From positions 2,108,001 through 2,172,000 of the forward strand of contig OZ059895.1 of the NCBI GenBank assembly GCA_964057225.1: a stretch of 64,000 nt of DNA, in the 5' to 3' direction. Every line of letters starts with the position of its first letter. Position 1 is the first letter of the stretch. Under the pieces are notes generated by a model. That model saw nothing but the letters and a program-made list of their open reading frames with translations, made no database searches and was not told the origin of the DNA. The position numbers and the translations under genes are program-made. The stretch comes from Auanema rhodensis. Its lineage: Eukaryota; Nematoda; Chromadorea; Rhabditida; Rhabditidae. Positions 26,005 to 39,100 of this stretch are shown piece by piece.

Positions 26005-28461
26005 TCACCCTGAAGAATTAATTTTTTCGTTGAATAACATTGTCCATCGTCTTTGCCTTGAAAAATGGAATCTAAAAACATCTACTTTTTGCTAAATTAT
26101 TTTGAAATTTTTCGAAAAAATTTTTGTCAAAATGTTTTTGGAAGCAATGTTGAGTGTACATGGAAACTCAACATACACTAATGCATCATTTTTCAAACGA
26201 TCATAACTAATTTTTGTATTAAGCTTTTCTCAATGTAGTATAGTGCATTCGATGCGGATTTTTAAGCTGCGTCGATCTGTGTTATCAGATTTGCGCTAGC
26301 TTAAAAATGCACCGAGATATCAACTGATATAAGTTCACACTTATATCCTCGATTTTCACCCTGAAGAATTAATTTTTTCGTTGAATAACATCGTCCATCG
26401 TCTTTGCCTTGAAAAATGGAATCTAAAAACATCTACTTTTTGCTAAATTATTTTGAAATTTTTCGAAAAAATTTTTGTCAAAATGTTTTTGGAAGCAATG
26501 TTGAGTGTACATGGAAACTCAACATACACTAATGCATCATTTTTCAAACGATCATAACTAATTTTTGTATTAAGCTTTTCTCAATGTAGTATAGTGCATT
26601 CGATGCGGATTTTTAAGCTGCGTCGATCTGTGTTATCAGATTTGCGCTAGCTTAAAAATGCACCGAGATATCAACTGATATAAGTTCACACTTATATCCT
26701 CGATTTTCACCCTGAAGAATTAATTTTTTCGTTGAATAACATTGTCCATCGTCTTTGCCTTGAAAAATGGAATCTAAAAACATCTACTTTTTGCTAAATT
26801 ATTTTGAAATTTTTCGAAAAAATTTTTGTCAAAATGTTTTTGGAAGCAATGTTGAGTGTACATGGAAACTCAACATACACTAATGCATCATTTTTCAAAC
26901 GATCATAACTAATTTTTGTATTAAGCTTTTCTCAATGTAGTATAGTGCATTCGATGCGGATTTTTAAGCTGCGTCGATCTGTGTTATCAGATTTGCGCTA
27001 GCTTAAAAATGCACCGAGATATCAACTGATATAAGTTCACACTTATATTCTTGATTTTCACCCTGAAGAATTAATTTTTTCGTTGAATAACATTGTCCAT
27101 CGTCTTTGCCTTGAAAAATGGAATCTAAAAACATCTACTTTTTGCTAAATTATTTTGAAAGTTTTCGAAAAAATTTTTGTCAAAATGTTTTTGGAAGCAA
27201 TGTTGAGTGTACATGAAAACTCAACATACACTAATGCATCATTTTTCAAACGATTATAACTAATTTTTGTATTAAGCTTTTCTCAATGTAGTATAGTGCA
27301 TTCGATGCGGATTTTTAAGCTGCGTCGATCTGTGTTATCAGATTTGCGCTAGCTTAAAAATGCACCGAGATATCAACTGATATAAGTTCACACTTATATT
27401 CTTGATTTTCACCCTGAAGAATTAATTTTTTCGTTGAATAACATTGTCCATCGTCTTTGCCTTGAAAAATGGAATCTAAAAACATCTACTTTTTGCTAAA
27501 TTATTTTGAAATTTTTCGAAAAAATTTTTGTCAAAATGTTTTTGGAAGCAATGTTGAGTGTACATGAAAACTCAACATACACTAATGCATCATTTTTCAA
27601 ACGATTATAACTAATTTTTGTATTAAGCTTTTCTCAATGTAGTATAGTGCATTCGATGCGGATTTTTAAGCTGCGTCGATCTGTGTTATCAGATTTGCGC
27701 TAGCTTAAAAATGCACCGAGATATCAACTGATATAAGTTCACACTTATATTCTTGATTTTCACCCTGAAGAATTAATTTTTTCGTTGAATAACATTGTCC
27801 ATCGTCTTTGCCTTGAAAAATGGAATCTAAAAACATCTACTTTTTGCTAAATTATTTTGAAATTTTTCGAAAAAATTTTTGTCAAAATGTTTTTGGAAGC
27901 AATGTTGAGTGTACATGGAAACTCAACATACACTAATGCATCATTTTTCAAACGATCATAACTAATTTTTGTATTAAGCTTTTCTCAATGTAGTATAGTG
28001 CATTCGATGCGGATTTTTAAGCTGCGTCGATCTGTGTTATCAGATTTGCGCTAGCTTAAAAATGCACCGAGATATCAACTGATATAAGTTCACACTTATA
28101 TCCTCGATTTTCACCCTGAAGAATTAATTTTTTCGTTGAATAACATCGTCCATCGTCTTTGCCTTGAAAAATGGAATCTAAAAACATCTACTTTTTGCTA
28201 AATTATTTTGAAATTTTTCGAAAAAATTTTTGTCAAAATGTTTTTGGAAGCAATGTTGAGTGTACATGGAAACTCAACATACACTAATGCATCATTTTTC
28301 AAACGATCATAACTAATTTTTGTATTAAGCTTTTCTCAATGTAGTATAGTGCATTCGATGCGGATTTTTAAGCTGCGTCGATCTGTGTTATCAGATTTGC
28401 GCTAGCTTAAAAATGCACCGAGATATCAACTGATATAAGTTTACACTTATATCCTCGATTT
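26005..28461. repeat. 7-monomer module, copy 1 (gaaagttttcg marker)
   Basis: The order is: cattgtcc plain; catcgtcc plain; cattgtcc with tattcttg; gaaagttttcg with catgaaaact; catgaaaact with tattcttg; cattgtcc plain; catcgtcc with ttac loop. The marker base is at 27161. The module recurs at 31621-34077, 42161-44266 (six monomers, the last fused), 46022-48478 and 50585-53041, with marker bases at 32777, 43317, 47178 and 51741. Confidence 0.85.
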
Positions 28462-29163
28462 TCACCCTGAAGAATTAATTTTTTCGTTGAATAACATCGT
28501 CCATCGTCTTTGCCTTGAAAAATGGAATCTAAAAACATCTACTTTTTGCTAAATTATTTTGAAATTTTTCGAAAAAATTTTTGTCAAAATGTTTTTGGAA
28601 GCAATGTTGAGTGTACGTGGAAACTCAACATACACTAATGCATCATTTTTCAAACGATCATAACTAATTTTTGTATTAAGCTTTTCTCAATGTAGTATAG
28701 TGCATTCGATGCGGATTTTTAAGCTGCGTCGATCTGTGTTATCAGATTTGCGCTAGCTTAAAAATGCACCGAGATATCAACTGATATAAGTTTACACTTA
28801 TATCCTCGATTTTCACCCTGAAGAATTAATTTTTTCGTTGAATAACATCGTCCATCGTCTTTGCCTTGAAAAATGGAATCTAAAAACATCTACTTTTTGC
28901 TAAATTATTTTGAAATTTTTCGAAAAAATTTTTGTCAAAATGTTTTTGGAAGCAATGTTGAGTGTACATGAAAACTCAACATACACTAATGCATCATTTT
29001 TCAAACGATTATAACTAATTTTTGTATTAAGCTTTTCTCAATGTAGTATAGTGCATTCGATGCGGATTTTTAAGCTGCGTCGATCTGTGTTATCAGATTT
29101 GCGCTAGCTTAAAAATGCACCGAGATATCAACTGATATAAGTTCACACTTATATTCTTGATTT

Positions 29164-29865
29164 TCACCCTGAAGAATTAATTTTTTCGTTGAATAACATT
29201 GTCCTTCGTCTTTGCCTTGAAAAAAGGAATCTAAAAACATCTACTTTTTGCTAAATTATTTTGAAATTTTTCGAAAAAATTTTTGTCAAAATGTTTTTGG
29301 AAGCAATGTTGAGTGTACATGGAAACTCAACATACACTAATGCATCATTTTTCAAACGATCATAACTAATTTTTGTATTAAGCGTTTCTCAATGTAGTAT
29401 AGTGCATTCGATGCGGATTTTTAAGCTGCGTCGATCTGTGTTATCAGATTTGCGCTAGCTTAAAAATGCACCGAGATATCAACTGATATAAGTTCACACT
29501 TATATCCTCGATTTTCACCCTGAAGAATTTATTTTTTCGTTGAATAACATTGTCCTTCGTCTTTGCCTTGAAAAAAGGAATCTAAAAACATCTACTTTTT
29601 GCTAAATTATTTTGAAATTTTTCGAAAAAATTTTTGTCAAAATGTTTTTGGAAGCAATGTTGAGTGTACATGGAAACTCAACATACACTAATGCATCATT
29701 TTTCAAACGATCATAACTAATTTTTGTATTAAGCTTTTCTCAATGTAGTATAGTGCATTCGATGCGGATTTTTAAGCTGCGTCGATCTGTGTTATCAGAT
29801 TTGCGCTAGCTTAAAAATGCACCGAGATATCAACTGATATAAGTTTACACTTATATCCTCGATTT
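29164..29865. repeat. Left-arm-type dimer embedded in the catgaaaact block
   Basis: The copies at 29164 and 29515 carry gtccttcg and gaaaaaagg, variants otherwise typical of the first 20 kb. They do so without the ttttcgta that accompanies them in most of that region. The same pair recurs 7020 bp (20 monomers) downstream at 36184-36885. A related single copy is at 38641. Confidence 0.75.
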
Positions 29866-31620
29866 TCACCCTGAAGAATTAATTTTTTCGTTGAATAACA
29901 TCGTCCATCGTCTTTGCCTTGAAAAATGGAATCTAAAAACATCTACTTTTTGCTAAATTATTTTGAAATTTTTCGAAAAAATTTTTGTCAAAATGTTTTT
30001 GGAAGCAATGTTGAGTGTACGTGGAAACTCAACATACACTAATGCATCATTTTTCAAACGATCATAACTAATTTTTGTATTAAGCTTTTCTCAATGTAGT
30101 ATAGTGCATTCGATGCGGATTTTTAAGCTGCGTCGATCTGTGTTATCAGATTTGCGCTAGCTTAAAAATGCACCGAGATATCAACTGATATAAGTTTACA
30201 CTTATATCCTCGATTTTCACCCTGAAGAATTAATTTTTTCGTTGAATAACATCGTCCATCGTCTTTGCCTTGAAAAATGGAATCTAAAAACATCTACTTT
30301 TTGCTAAATTATTTTGAAATTTTTCGAAAAAATTTTTGTCAAAATGTTTTTGGAAGCAATGTTGAGTGTACATGAAAACTCAACATACACTAATGCATCA
30401 TTTTTCAAACGATTATAACTAATTTTTGTATTAAGCTTTTCTCAATGTAGTATAGTGCATTCGATGCCGATTTTTAAGCTGCGTCGATCTGTGTTATCAG
30501 ATTTGCGCTAGCTTAAAAATGCACCGAGATATCAACTGATATAAGTTCACACTTATATTCTTGATTTTCACCCTGAAGAATTAATTTTTTCGTTGAATAA
30601 CATTGTCCATCGTCTTTGCCTTGAAAAATGGAATCTAAAAACATCTACTTTTTGCTAAATTATTTTAAAATTTTTCGAAAAAATTTTTGTCAAAATGTTT
30701 TTGGAAGCAATGTTGAGTGTACATGAAAACTCAACATACACTAATGCATCATTTTTCAAACGATTATAACTAATTTTTGTATTAAGCTTTTCTCAATGTA
30801 GTATAGTGCATTCGATGCGGATTTTTAAGCTGCGTCGATCTGTGTTATCAGATTTGCGCTAGCTTAAAAATGCACCGAGATATCAACTGATATAAGTTCA
30901 CACTTATATTCTTGATTTTCACCCTGAAGAATTAATTTTTTCGTTGAATAACATTGTCCATCGTCTTTGCCTTGAAAAATGGAATCTAAAAACATCTACT
31001 TTTTGCTAAATTATTTTGAAATTTTTCGAAAAAATTTTTGTCAAAATGTTTTTGGAAGCAATGTTGAGTGTACATGAAAACTCAACATACACTAATGCAT
31101 CATTTTTCAAACGATTATAACTAATTTTTGTATTAAGCTTTTCTCAATGTAGTATAGTGCATTCGATGCGGATTTTTAAGCTGCGTCGATCTGTGTTATC
31201 AGATTTGCGCTAGCTTAAAAATGCACCGAGATATCAACTGATATAAGTTCACACTTATATTCTTGATTTTCACCCTGAAGAATTAATTTTTTCGTTGAAT
31301 AACATTGTCCATCGTCTTTGCCTTGAAAAATGGAATCTAAAAACATCTACTTTTTGCTAAATTATTTTGAAATTTTTCGAAAAAATTTTTGTCAAAATGT
31401 TTTTGGAAGCAATGTTGAGTGTACATGAAAACTCAACATACACTAATGCATCATTTTTCAAACGATTATAACTAATTTTTGTATTAAGCTTTTCTCAATG
31501 TAGTATAGTGCATTCGATGCGGATTTTTAAGCTGCGTCGATCTGTGTTATCAGATTTGCGCTAGCTTAAAAATGCACCGAGATATCAACTGATATAAGTT
31601 CACACTTATATTCTTGATTT

Positions 31621-34077
31621 TCACCCTGAAGAATTAATTTTTTCGTTGAATAACATTGTCCATCGTCTTTGCCTTGAAAAATGGAATCTAAAAACATCTA
31701 CTTTTTGCTAAATTATTTTGAAATTTTTCGAAAAAATTTTTGTCAAAATGTTTTTGGAAGCAATGTTGAGTGTACATGGAAACTCAACATACACTAATGC
31801 ATCATTTTTCAAACGATCATAACTAATTTTTGTATTAAGCTTTTCTCAATGTAGTATAGTGCATTCGATGCGGATTTTTAAGCTGCGTCGATCTGTGTTA
31901 TCAGATTTGCGCTAGCTTAAAAATGCACCGAGATATCAACTGATATAAGTTCACACTTATATCCTCGATTTTCACCCTGAAGAATTAATTTTTTCGTTGA
32001 ATAACATCGTCCATCGTCTTTGCCTTGAAAAATGGAATCTAAAAACATCTACTTTTTGCTAAATTATTTTGAAATTTTTCGAAAAAATTTTTGTCAAAAT
32101 GTTTTTGGAAGCAATGTTGAGTGTACATGGAAACTCAACATACACTAATGCATCATTTTTCAAACGATCATAACTAATTTTTGTATTAAGCTTTTCTCAA
32201 TGTAGTATAGTGCATTCGATGCGGATTTTTAAGCTGCGTCGATCTGTGTTATCAGATTTGCGCTAGCTTAAAAATGCACCGAGATATCAACTGATATAAG
32301 TTCACACTTATATCCTCGATTTTCACCCTGAAGAATTAATTTTTTCGTTGAATAACATTGTCCATCGTCTTTGCCTTGAAAAATGGAATCTAAAAACATC
32401 TACTTTTTGCTAAATTATTTTGAAATTTTTCGAAAAAATTTTTGTCAAAATGTTTTTGGAAGCAATGTTGAGTGTACATGGAAACTCAACATACACTAAT
32501 GCATCATTTTTCAAACGATCATAACTAATTTTTGTATTAAGCTTTTCTCAATGTAGTATAGTGCATTCGATGCGGATTTTTAAGCTGCGTCGATCTGTGT
32601 TATCAGATTTGCGCTAGCTTAAAAATGCACCGAGATATCAACTGATATAAGTTCACACTTATATTCTTGATTTTCACCCTGAAGAATTAATTTTTTCGTT
32701 GAATAACATTGTCCATCGTCTTTGCCTTGAAAAATGGAATCTAAAAACATCTACTTTTTGCTAAATTATTTTGAAAGTTTTCGAAAAAATTTTTGTCAAA
32801 ATGTTTTTGGAAGCAATGTTGAGTGTACATGAAAACTCAACATACACTAATGCATCATTTTTCAAACGATTATAACTAATTTTTGTATTAAGCTTTTCTC
32901 AATGTAGTATAGTGCATTCGATGCGGATTTTTAAGCTGCGTCGATCTGTGTTATCAGATTTGCGCTAGCTTAAAAATGCACCGAGATATCAACTGATATA
33001 AGTTCACACTTATATTCTTGATTTTCACCCTGAAGAATTAATTTTTTCGTTGAATAACATTGTCCATCGTCTTTGCCTTGAAAAATGGAATCTAAAAACA
33101 TCTACTTTTTGCTAAATTATTTTGAAATTTTTCGAAAAAATTTTTGTCAAAATGTTTTTGGAAGCAATGTTGAGTGTACATGAAAACTCAACATACACTA
33201 ATGCATCATTTTTCAAACGATTATAACTAATTTTTGTATTAAGCTTTTCTCAATGTAGTATAGTGCATTCGATGCGGATTTTTAAGCTGCGTCGATCTGT
33301 GTTATCAGATTTGCGCTAGCTTAAAAATGCACCGAGATATCAACTGATATAAGTTCACACTTATATTCTTGATTTTCACCCTGAAGAATTAATTTTTTCG
33401 TTGAATAACATTGTCCATCGTCTTTGCCTTGAAAAATGGAATCTAAAAACATCTACTTTTTGCTAAATTATTTTGAAATTTTTCGAAAAAATTTTTGTCA
33501 AAATGTTTTTGGAAGCAATGTTGAGTGTACATGGAAACTCAACATACACTAATGCATCATTTTTCAAACGATCATAACTAATTTTTGTATTAAGCTTTTC
33601 TCAATGTAGTATAGTGCATTCGATGCGGATTTTTAAGCTGCGTCGATCTGTGTTATCAGATTTGCGCTAGCTTAAAAATGCACCGAGATATCAACTGATA
33701 TAAGTTCACACTTATATCCTCGATTTTCACCCTGAAGAATTAATTTTTTCGTTGAATAACATCGTCCATCGTCTTTGCCTTGAAAAATGGAATCTAAAAA
33801 CATCTACTTTTTGCTAAATTATTTTGAAATTTTTCGAAAAAATTTTTGTCAAAATGTTTTTGGAAGCAATGTTGAGTGTACATGGAAACTCAACATACAC
33901 TAATGCATCATTTTTCAAACGATCATAACTAATTTTTGTATTAAGCTTTTCTCAATGTAGTATAGTGCATTCGATGCGGATTTTTAAGCTGCGTCGATCT
34001 GTGTTATCAGATTTGCGCTAGCTTAAAAATGCACCGAGATATCAACTGATATAAGTTTACACTTATATCCTCGATTT
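31621..34077. repeat. 7-monomer module, copy 2
   Basis: All seven variant classes follow the same order as 26005-28461, exactly 5616 bp downstream. It is followed by a cgtggaaact copy in both places, but here that copy has the added cattcgttgc variant. Confidence 0.85.
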
Positions 34078-35481
34078 TCACCCTGAAGAATTAATTTTTT
34101 CGTTGAATAACATCGTCCATCGTCTTTGCCTTGAAAAATGGAATCTAAAAACATCTACTTTTTGCTAAATTATTTTGAAATTTTTCGAAAAAATTTTTGT
34201 CAAAATGTTTTTGGAAGCAATGTTGAGTGTACGTGGAAACTCAACATACACTAATGCATCATTTTTCAAACGATCATAACTAATTTTTGTATTAAGCTTT
34301 TCTCAATGTAGTATAGTGCATTCGTTGCGGATTTTTAAGCTGCGTCGATCTGTGTTATCAGATTTGCGCTAGCTTAAAAATGCACCGAGATATCAACTGA
34401 TATAAGTTTACACTTATATCCTCGATTTTCACCCTGAAGAATTAATTTTTTCGTTGAATAACATCGTCCATCGTCTTTGCCTTGAAAAATGGAATCTAAA
34501 AACATCTACTTTTTGCTAAATTATTTTGAAATTTTTCGAAAAAATTTTTGTCAAAATGTTTTTGGAAGCAATGTTGAGTGTACATGAAAACTCAACATAC
34601 ACTAATGCATCATTTTTCAAACGATTATAACTAATTTTTGTATTAAGCTTTTCTCAATGTAGTATAGTGCATTCGATGCGGATTTTTAAGCTGCGTCGAT
34701 CTGTGTTATCAGATTTGCGCTAGCTTAAAAATGCACCGAGATATCAACTGATATAAGTTTACACTTATATCCTCGATTTTCACCCTGAAGAATTAATTTT
34801 TTCGTTGAATAACATCGTCCATCGTCTTTGCCTTGAAAAATGGAATCTAAAAACATCTACTTTTTGCTAAATTATTTTGAAATTTTTCGAAAAAATTTTT
34901 GTCAAAATGTTTTTGGAAGCAATGTTGAGTGTACGTGGAAACTCAACATACACTAATGCATCATTTTTCAAACGATCATAACTAATTTTTGTATTAAGCT
35001 TTTCTCAATGTAGTATAGTGCATTCGTTGCGGATTTTTAAGCTGCGTCGATCTGTGTTATCAGATTTGCGCTAGCTTAAAAATGCACCGAGATATCAACT
35101 GATATAAGTTTACACTTATATCCTCGATTTTCACCCTGAAGAATTAATTTTTTCGTTGAATAACATCGTCCATCGTCTTTGCCTTGAAAAATGGAATCTA
35201 AAAACATCTACTTTTTGCTAAATTATTTTGAAATTTTTCGAAAAAATTTTTGTCAAAATGTTTTTGGAAGCAATGTTGAGTGTACATGAAAACTCAACAT
35301 ACACTAATGCATCATTTTTCAAACGATTATAACTAATTTTTGTATTAAGCTTTTCTCAATGTAGTATAGTGCATTCGATGCCGATTTTTAAGCTGCGTCG
35401 ATCTGTGTTATCAGATTTGCGCTAGCTTAAAAATGCACCGAGATATCAACTGATATAAGTTCACACTTATATTCTTGATTT
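34078..35481. repeat. Tandem dimer (702 bp) duplication
   Basis: The copies at 34078 and 34780 both carry cgtggaaact and the rare cattcgttgc. Each is followed by a catgaaaact, gattataa copy (34429 and 35131). The second of these has gatgccg and ends in tattcttg, while the first ends in tatcctcg with the ttac loop. The rare cattcgttgc occurs only once more, at 53042. Confidence 0.75.
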
Positions 35482-36183
35482 TCACCCTGAAGAATTAATT
35501 TTTTCGTTGAATAACATTGTCCATCGTCTTTGCCTTGAAAAATGGAATCTAAAAACATCTACTTTTTGCTAAATTATTTTAAAATTTTTCGAAAAAATTT
35601 TTGTCAAAATGTTTTTGGAAGCAATGTTGAGTGTACATGAAAACTCAACATACACTAATGCATCATTTTTCAAACGATTATAACTAATTTTTGTATTAAG
35701 CTTTTCTCAATGTAGTATAGTGCATTCGATGCGGATTTTTAAGCTGCGTCGATCTGTGTTATCAGATTTGCGCTAGCTTAAAAATGCACCGAGATATCAA
35801 CTGATATAAGTTCACACTTATATTCTTGATTTTCACCCTGAAGAATTAATTTTTTCGTTGAATAACATTGTCCATCGTCTTTGCCTTGAAAAATGGAATC
35901 TAAAAACATCTACTTTTTGCTAAATTATTTTGAAATTTTTCGAAAAAATTTTTGTCAAAATGTTTTTGGAAGCAATGTTGAGTGTACATGAAAACTCAAC
36001 ATACACTAATGCATCATTTTTCAAACGATTATAACTAATTTTTGTATTAAGCTTTTCTCAATGTAGTATAGTGCATTCGATGCGGATTTTTAAGCTGCGT
36101 CGATCTGTGTTATCAGATTTGCGCTAGCTTAAAAATGCACCGAGATATCAACTGATATAAGTTCACACTTATATTCTTGATTT

Positions 36184-39100
36184 TCACCCTGAAGAATTAA
36201 TTTTTTCGTTGAATAACATTGTCCTTCGTCTTTGCCTTGAAAAAAGGAATCTAAAAACATCTACTTTTTGCTAAATTATTTTGAAATTTTTCGAAAAAAT
36301 TTTTGTCAAAATGTTTTTGGAAGCAATGTTGAGTGTACATGGAAACTCAACATACACTAATGCATCATTTTTCAAACGATCATAACTAATTTTTGTATTA
36401 AGCGTTTCTCAATGTAGTATAGTGCATTCGATGCGGATTTTTAAGCTGCGTCGATCTGTGTTATCAGATTTGCGCTAGCTTAAAAATGCACCGAGATATC
36501 AACTGATATAAGTTCACACTTATATCCTCGATTTTCACCCTGAAGAATTTATTTTTTCGTTGAATAACATTGTCCTTCGTCTTTGCCTTGAAAAAAGGAA
36601 TCTAAAAACATCTACTTTTTGCTAAATTATTTTGAAATTTTTCGAAAAAATTTTTGTCAAAATGTTTTTGGAAGCAATGTTGAGTGTACATGGAAACTCA
36701 ACATACACTAATGCATCATTTTTCAAACGATCATAACTAATTTTTGTATTAAGCTTTTCTCAATGTAGTATAGTGCATTCGATGCGGATTTTTAAGCTGC
36801 GTCGATCTGTGTTATCAGATTTGCGCTAGCTTAAAAATGCACCGAGATATCAACTGATATAAGTTTACACTTATATCCTCGATTTTCACCCTGAAGAATT
36901 AATTTTTTCGTTGAATAACATCGTCCATCGTCTTTGCCTTGAAAAATGGAATCTAAAAACATCTACTTTGTGCTAAATTATTTCGAAATTTTTCGAAAAA
37001 ATTTTTGTCAAAATGTTTTTGGAAGCAATGTTGAGTGTACATGGAAACTCAACATACACTAATGCATCATTTTTCAAACGATCATAACTAATTTTTGTAT
37101 TAAGCTTTCCTCAATGTAGTATAGTGCATTCGATGCGGATTTTTAAGCTGCGTCGATCTGTGTTATCAGATTTGCGCTAGCTTAAAAATGCACCGAGATA
37201 TCAACTGATATAAGTTTACACTTATATCCTCGATTTTCACCCTGAAGAATTAATTTTTTCGTTGAATAACATTGTCCATCGTCTTTGCCTTGAAAAATGG
37301 AATCTAAAAACATCTACTTTTTGCTAAATTATTTCGAAATTTTTCGAAAAAATTTTTGTCAAAATGTTTTTGGAAGCAATGTTGAGTGTACATGGAAACT
37401 CAACATACACTAATGCATCATTTTTCAAACGATCATAACTAATTTTTGTATTAAGCTTTTCTCAATGTAGTATAGTGCATTCGATGCGGATTTTTAAGCT
37501 GCGTCGATCTGTGTTATCAGATTTGCGCTAGCTTAAAAATGCACCGAGATATCAACTGATATAAGTTTACACTTATATCCTCGATTTTCACCCTGAAGAA
37601 TTAATTTTTTCGTTGAATAACATTGTCCATCGTCTTTGCCTTGAAAAATGGAATCTAAAAACATCTACTTTGTGCTAAATTATTTCGAAATTTTTCGAAA
37701 AAATTTTTGTCAAAATGTTTTTGGAAGCAATGTTGAGTGTACATGGAAACTCAACATACACTAATGCATCATTTTTCAAACGATCATAACTAATTTTTGT
37801 ATTAAGCGTTTCTCAATGTAGTATAGTGCATTCGATGCGGATTTTTAAGCTGCGTCGATCTGTGTTATCAGATTTGCGCTAGCTTAAAAATGCACCGAGA
37901 TATCAACTGATATAAGTTCACACTTATATCCTCGATTTTCACCCTGAAGAATTAATTTTTTCGTTGAATAACATCGTCCATCGTCTTTGCCTTAAAAAAT
38001 GGAATCTAAAAACATCTACTTTTTGCTAAATTATTTTGAAATTTTTCGAAAAAATTTTTGTCAAAATGTTTTTGGAAGCAATGTTGAGTGTACATGGAAA
38101 CTCAACATACACTAATGCATCATTTTTCAAACGATCATAACTAATTTTTGTATTAAGCTTTTCTCAATGTAGTATAGTGCATTCGATGCGGATTTTTAAG
38201 CTGCGTCGATCTGTGTTATCAGATTTGCGCTAGCTTAAAAATGCACCGAGATATCAACTGATATAAGTTTACACTTATATCCTCGATTTTCACCCTGAAG
38301 AATTAATTTTTTCGTTGAATAACATTGTCCATCGTCTTTGCCTTGAAAAATGGAATCTAAAAACATCTACTTTTTGCTAAATTATTTCGAAATTTTTCGA
38401 AAAAATTTTTGTCAAAATGTTTTTGGAAGCAATGTTGAGTGTACATGGAAACTCAACATACACTAATGCATCATTTTTCAAACGATCATAACTAATTTTT
38501 GTATTAAGCGTTTCTCAATGTAGTATAGTGCATTCGATGCGGATTTTTAAGCTGCGTCGATCTGTGTTATCAGATTTGCGCTAGCTTAAAAATGCACCGA
38601 GATATCAACTGATATAAGTTCACACTTATATCCTCGATTTTCACCCTGAAGAATTAATTTTTTCGTTGAATAACATTGTCCTTCGTCTTTGCCTTGAAAA
38701 AAGGAATCTAAAAACATCTACTTTTTGCTAAATTATTTTGAAATTTTTCGAAAAAATTTTTGTCAAAATGTTTTTGGAAGCAATGTTGAGTGTACATGGA
38801 AACTCAACATACACTAATGCATCATTTTTCAAACGATCATAACTAATTTTTGTATTAAGCTTTTCTCAATGTAGTATAGTGCATTCGATGCGGATTTTTA
38901 AGCTGCGTCGATCTGTGTTATCAGATTTGCGCTAGCTTAAAAATGCACCGAGATATCAACTGATATAAGTTTACACTTATATCCTCGATTTTCACCCTGA
39001 AGAATTAATTTTTTCGTTGAATAACATCGTCCATCGTCTTTGCCTTAAAAAAATAAAATAAATGGAATCTAAAAACATCTACTTTTTGCTAAATTATTTT

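Larger units (their letters stand above)
24601..36183. repeat. Block rich in catgaaaact, cgtggaaact and tattcttg monomers
   Basis: Thirty-three copies. From 24952 almost all carry aagctttt. Many combine catgaaaact, gattataa and tattcttg. A 7-monomer module (26005-28461) recurs at 31621-34077, a spacing of 5616 bp or 16 monomers. A foreign-looking pair of left-arm type (gtccttcg with gaaaaaagg) is at 29164-29865. Private copies at 24601 (gaattgatt, ataaataatt) and 25303 (gaaataatt) have no match elsewhere that I saw. Confidence 0.8.
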
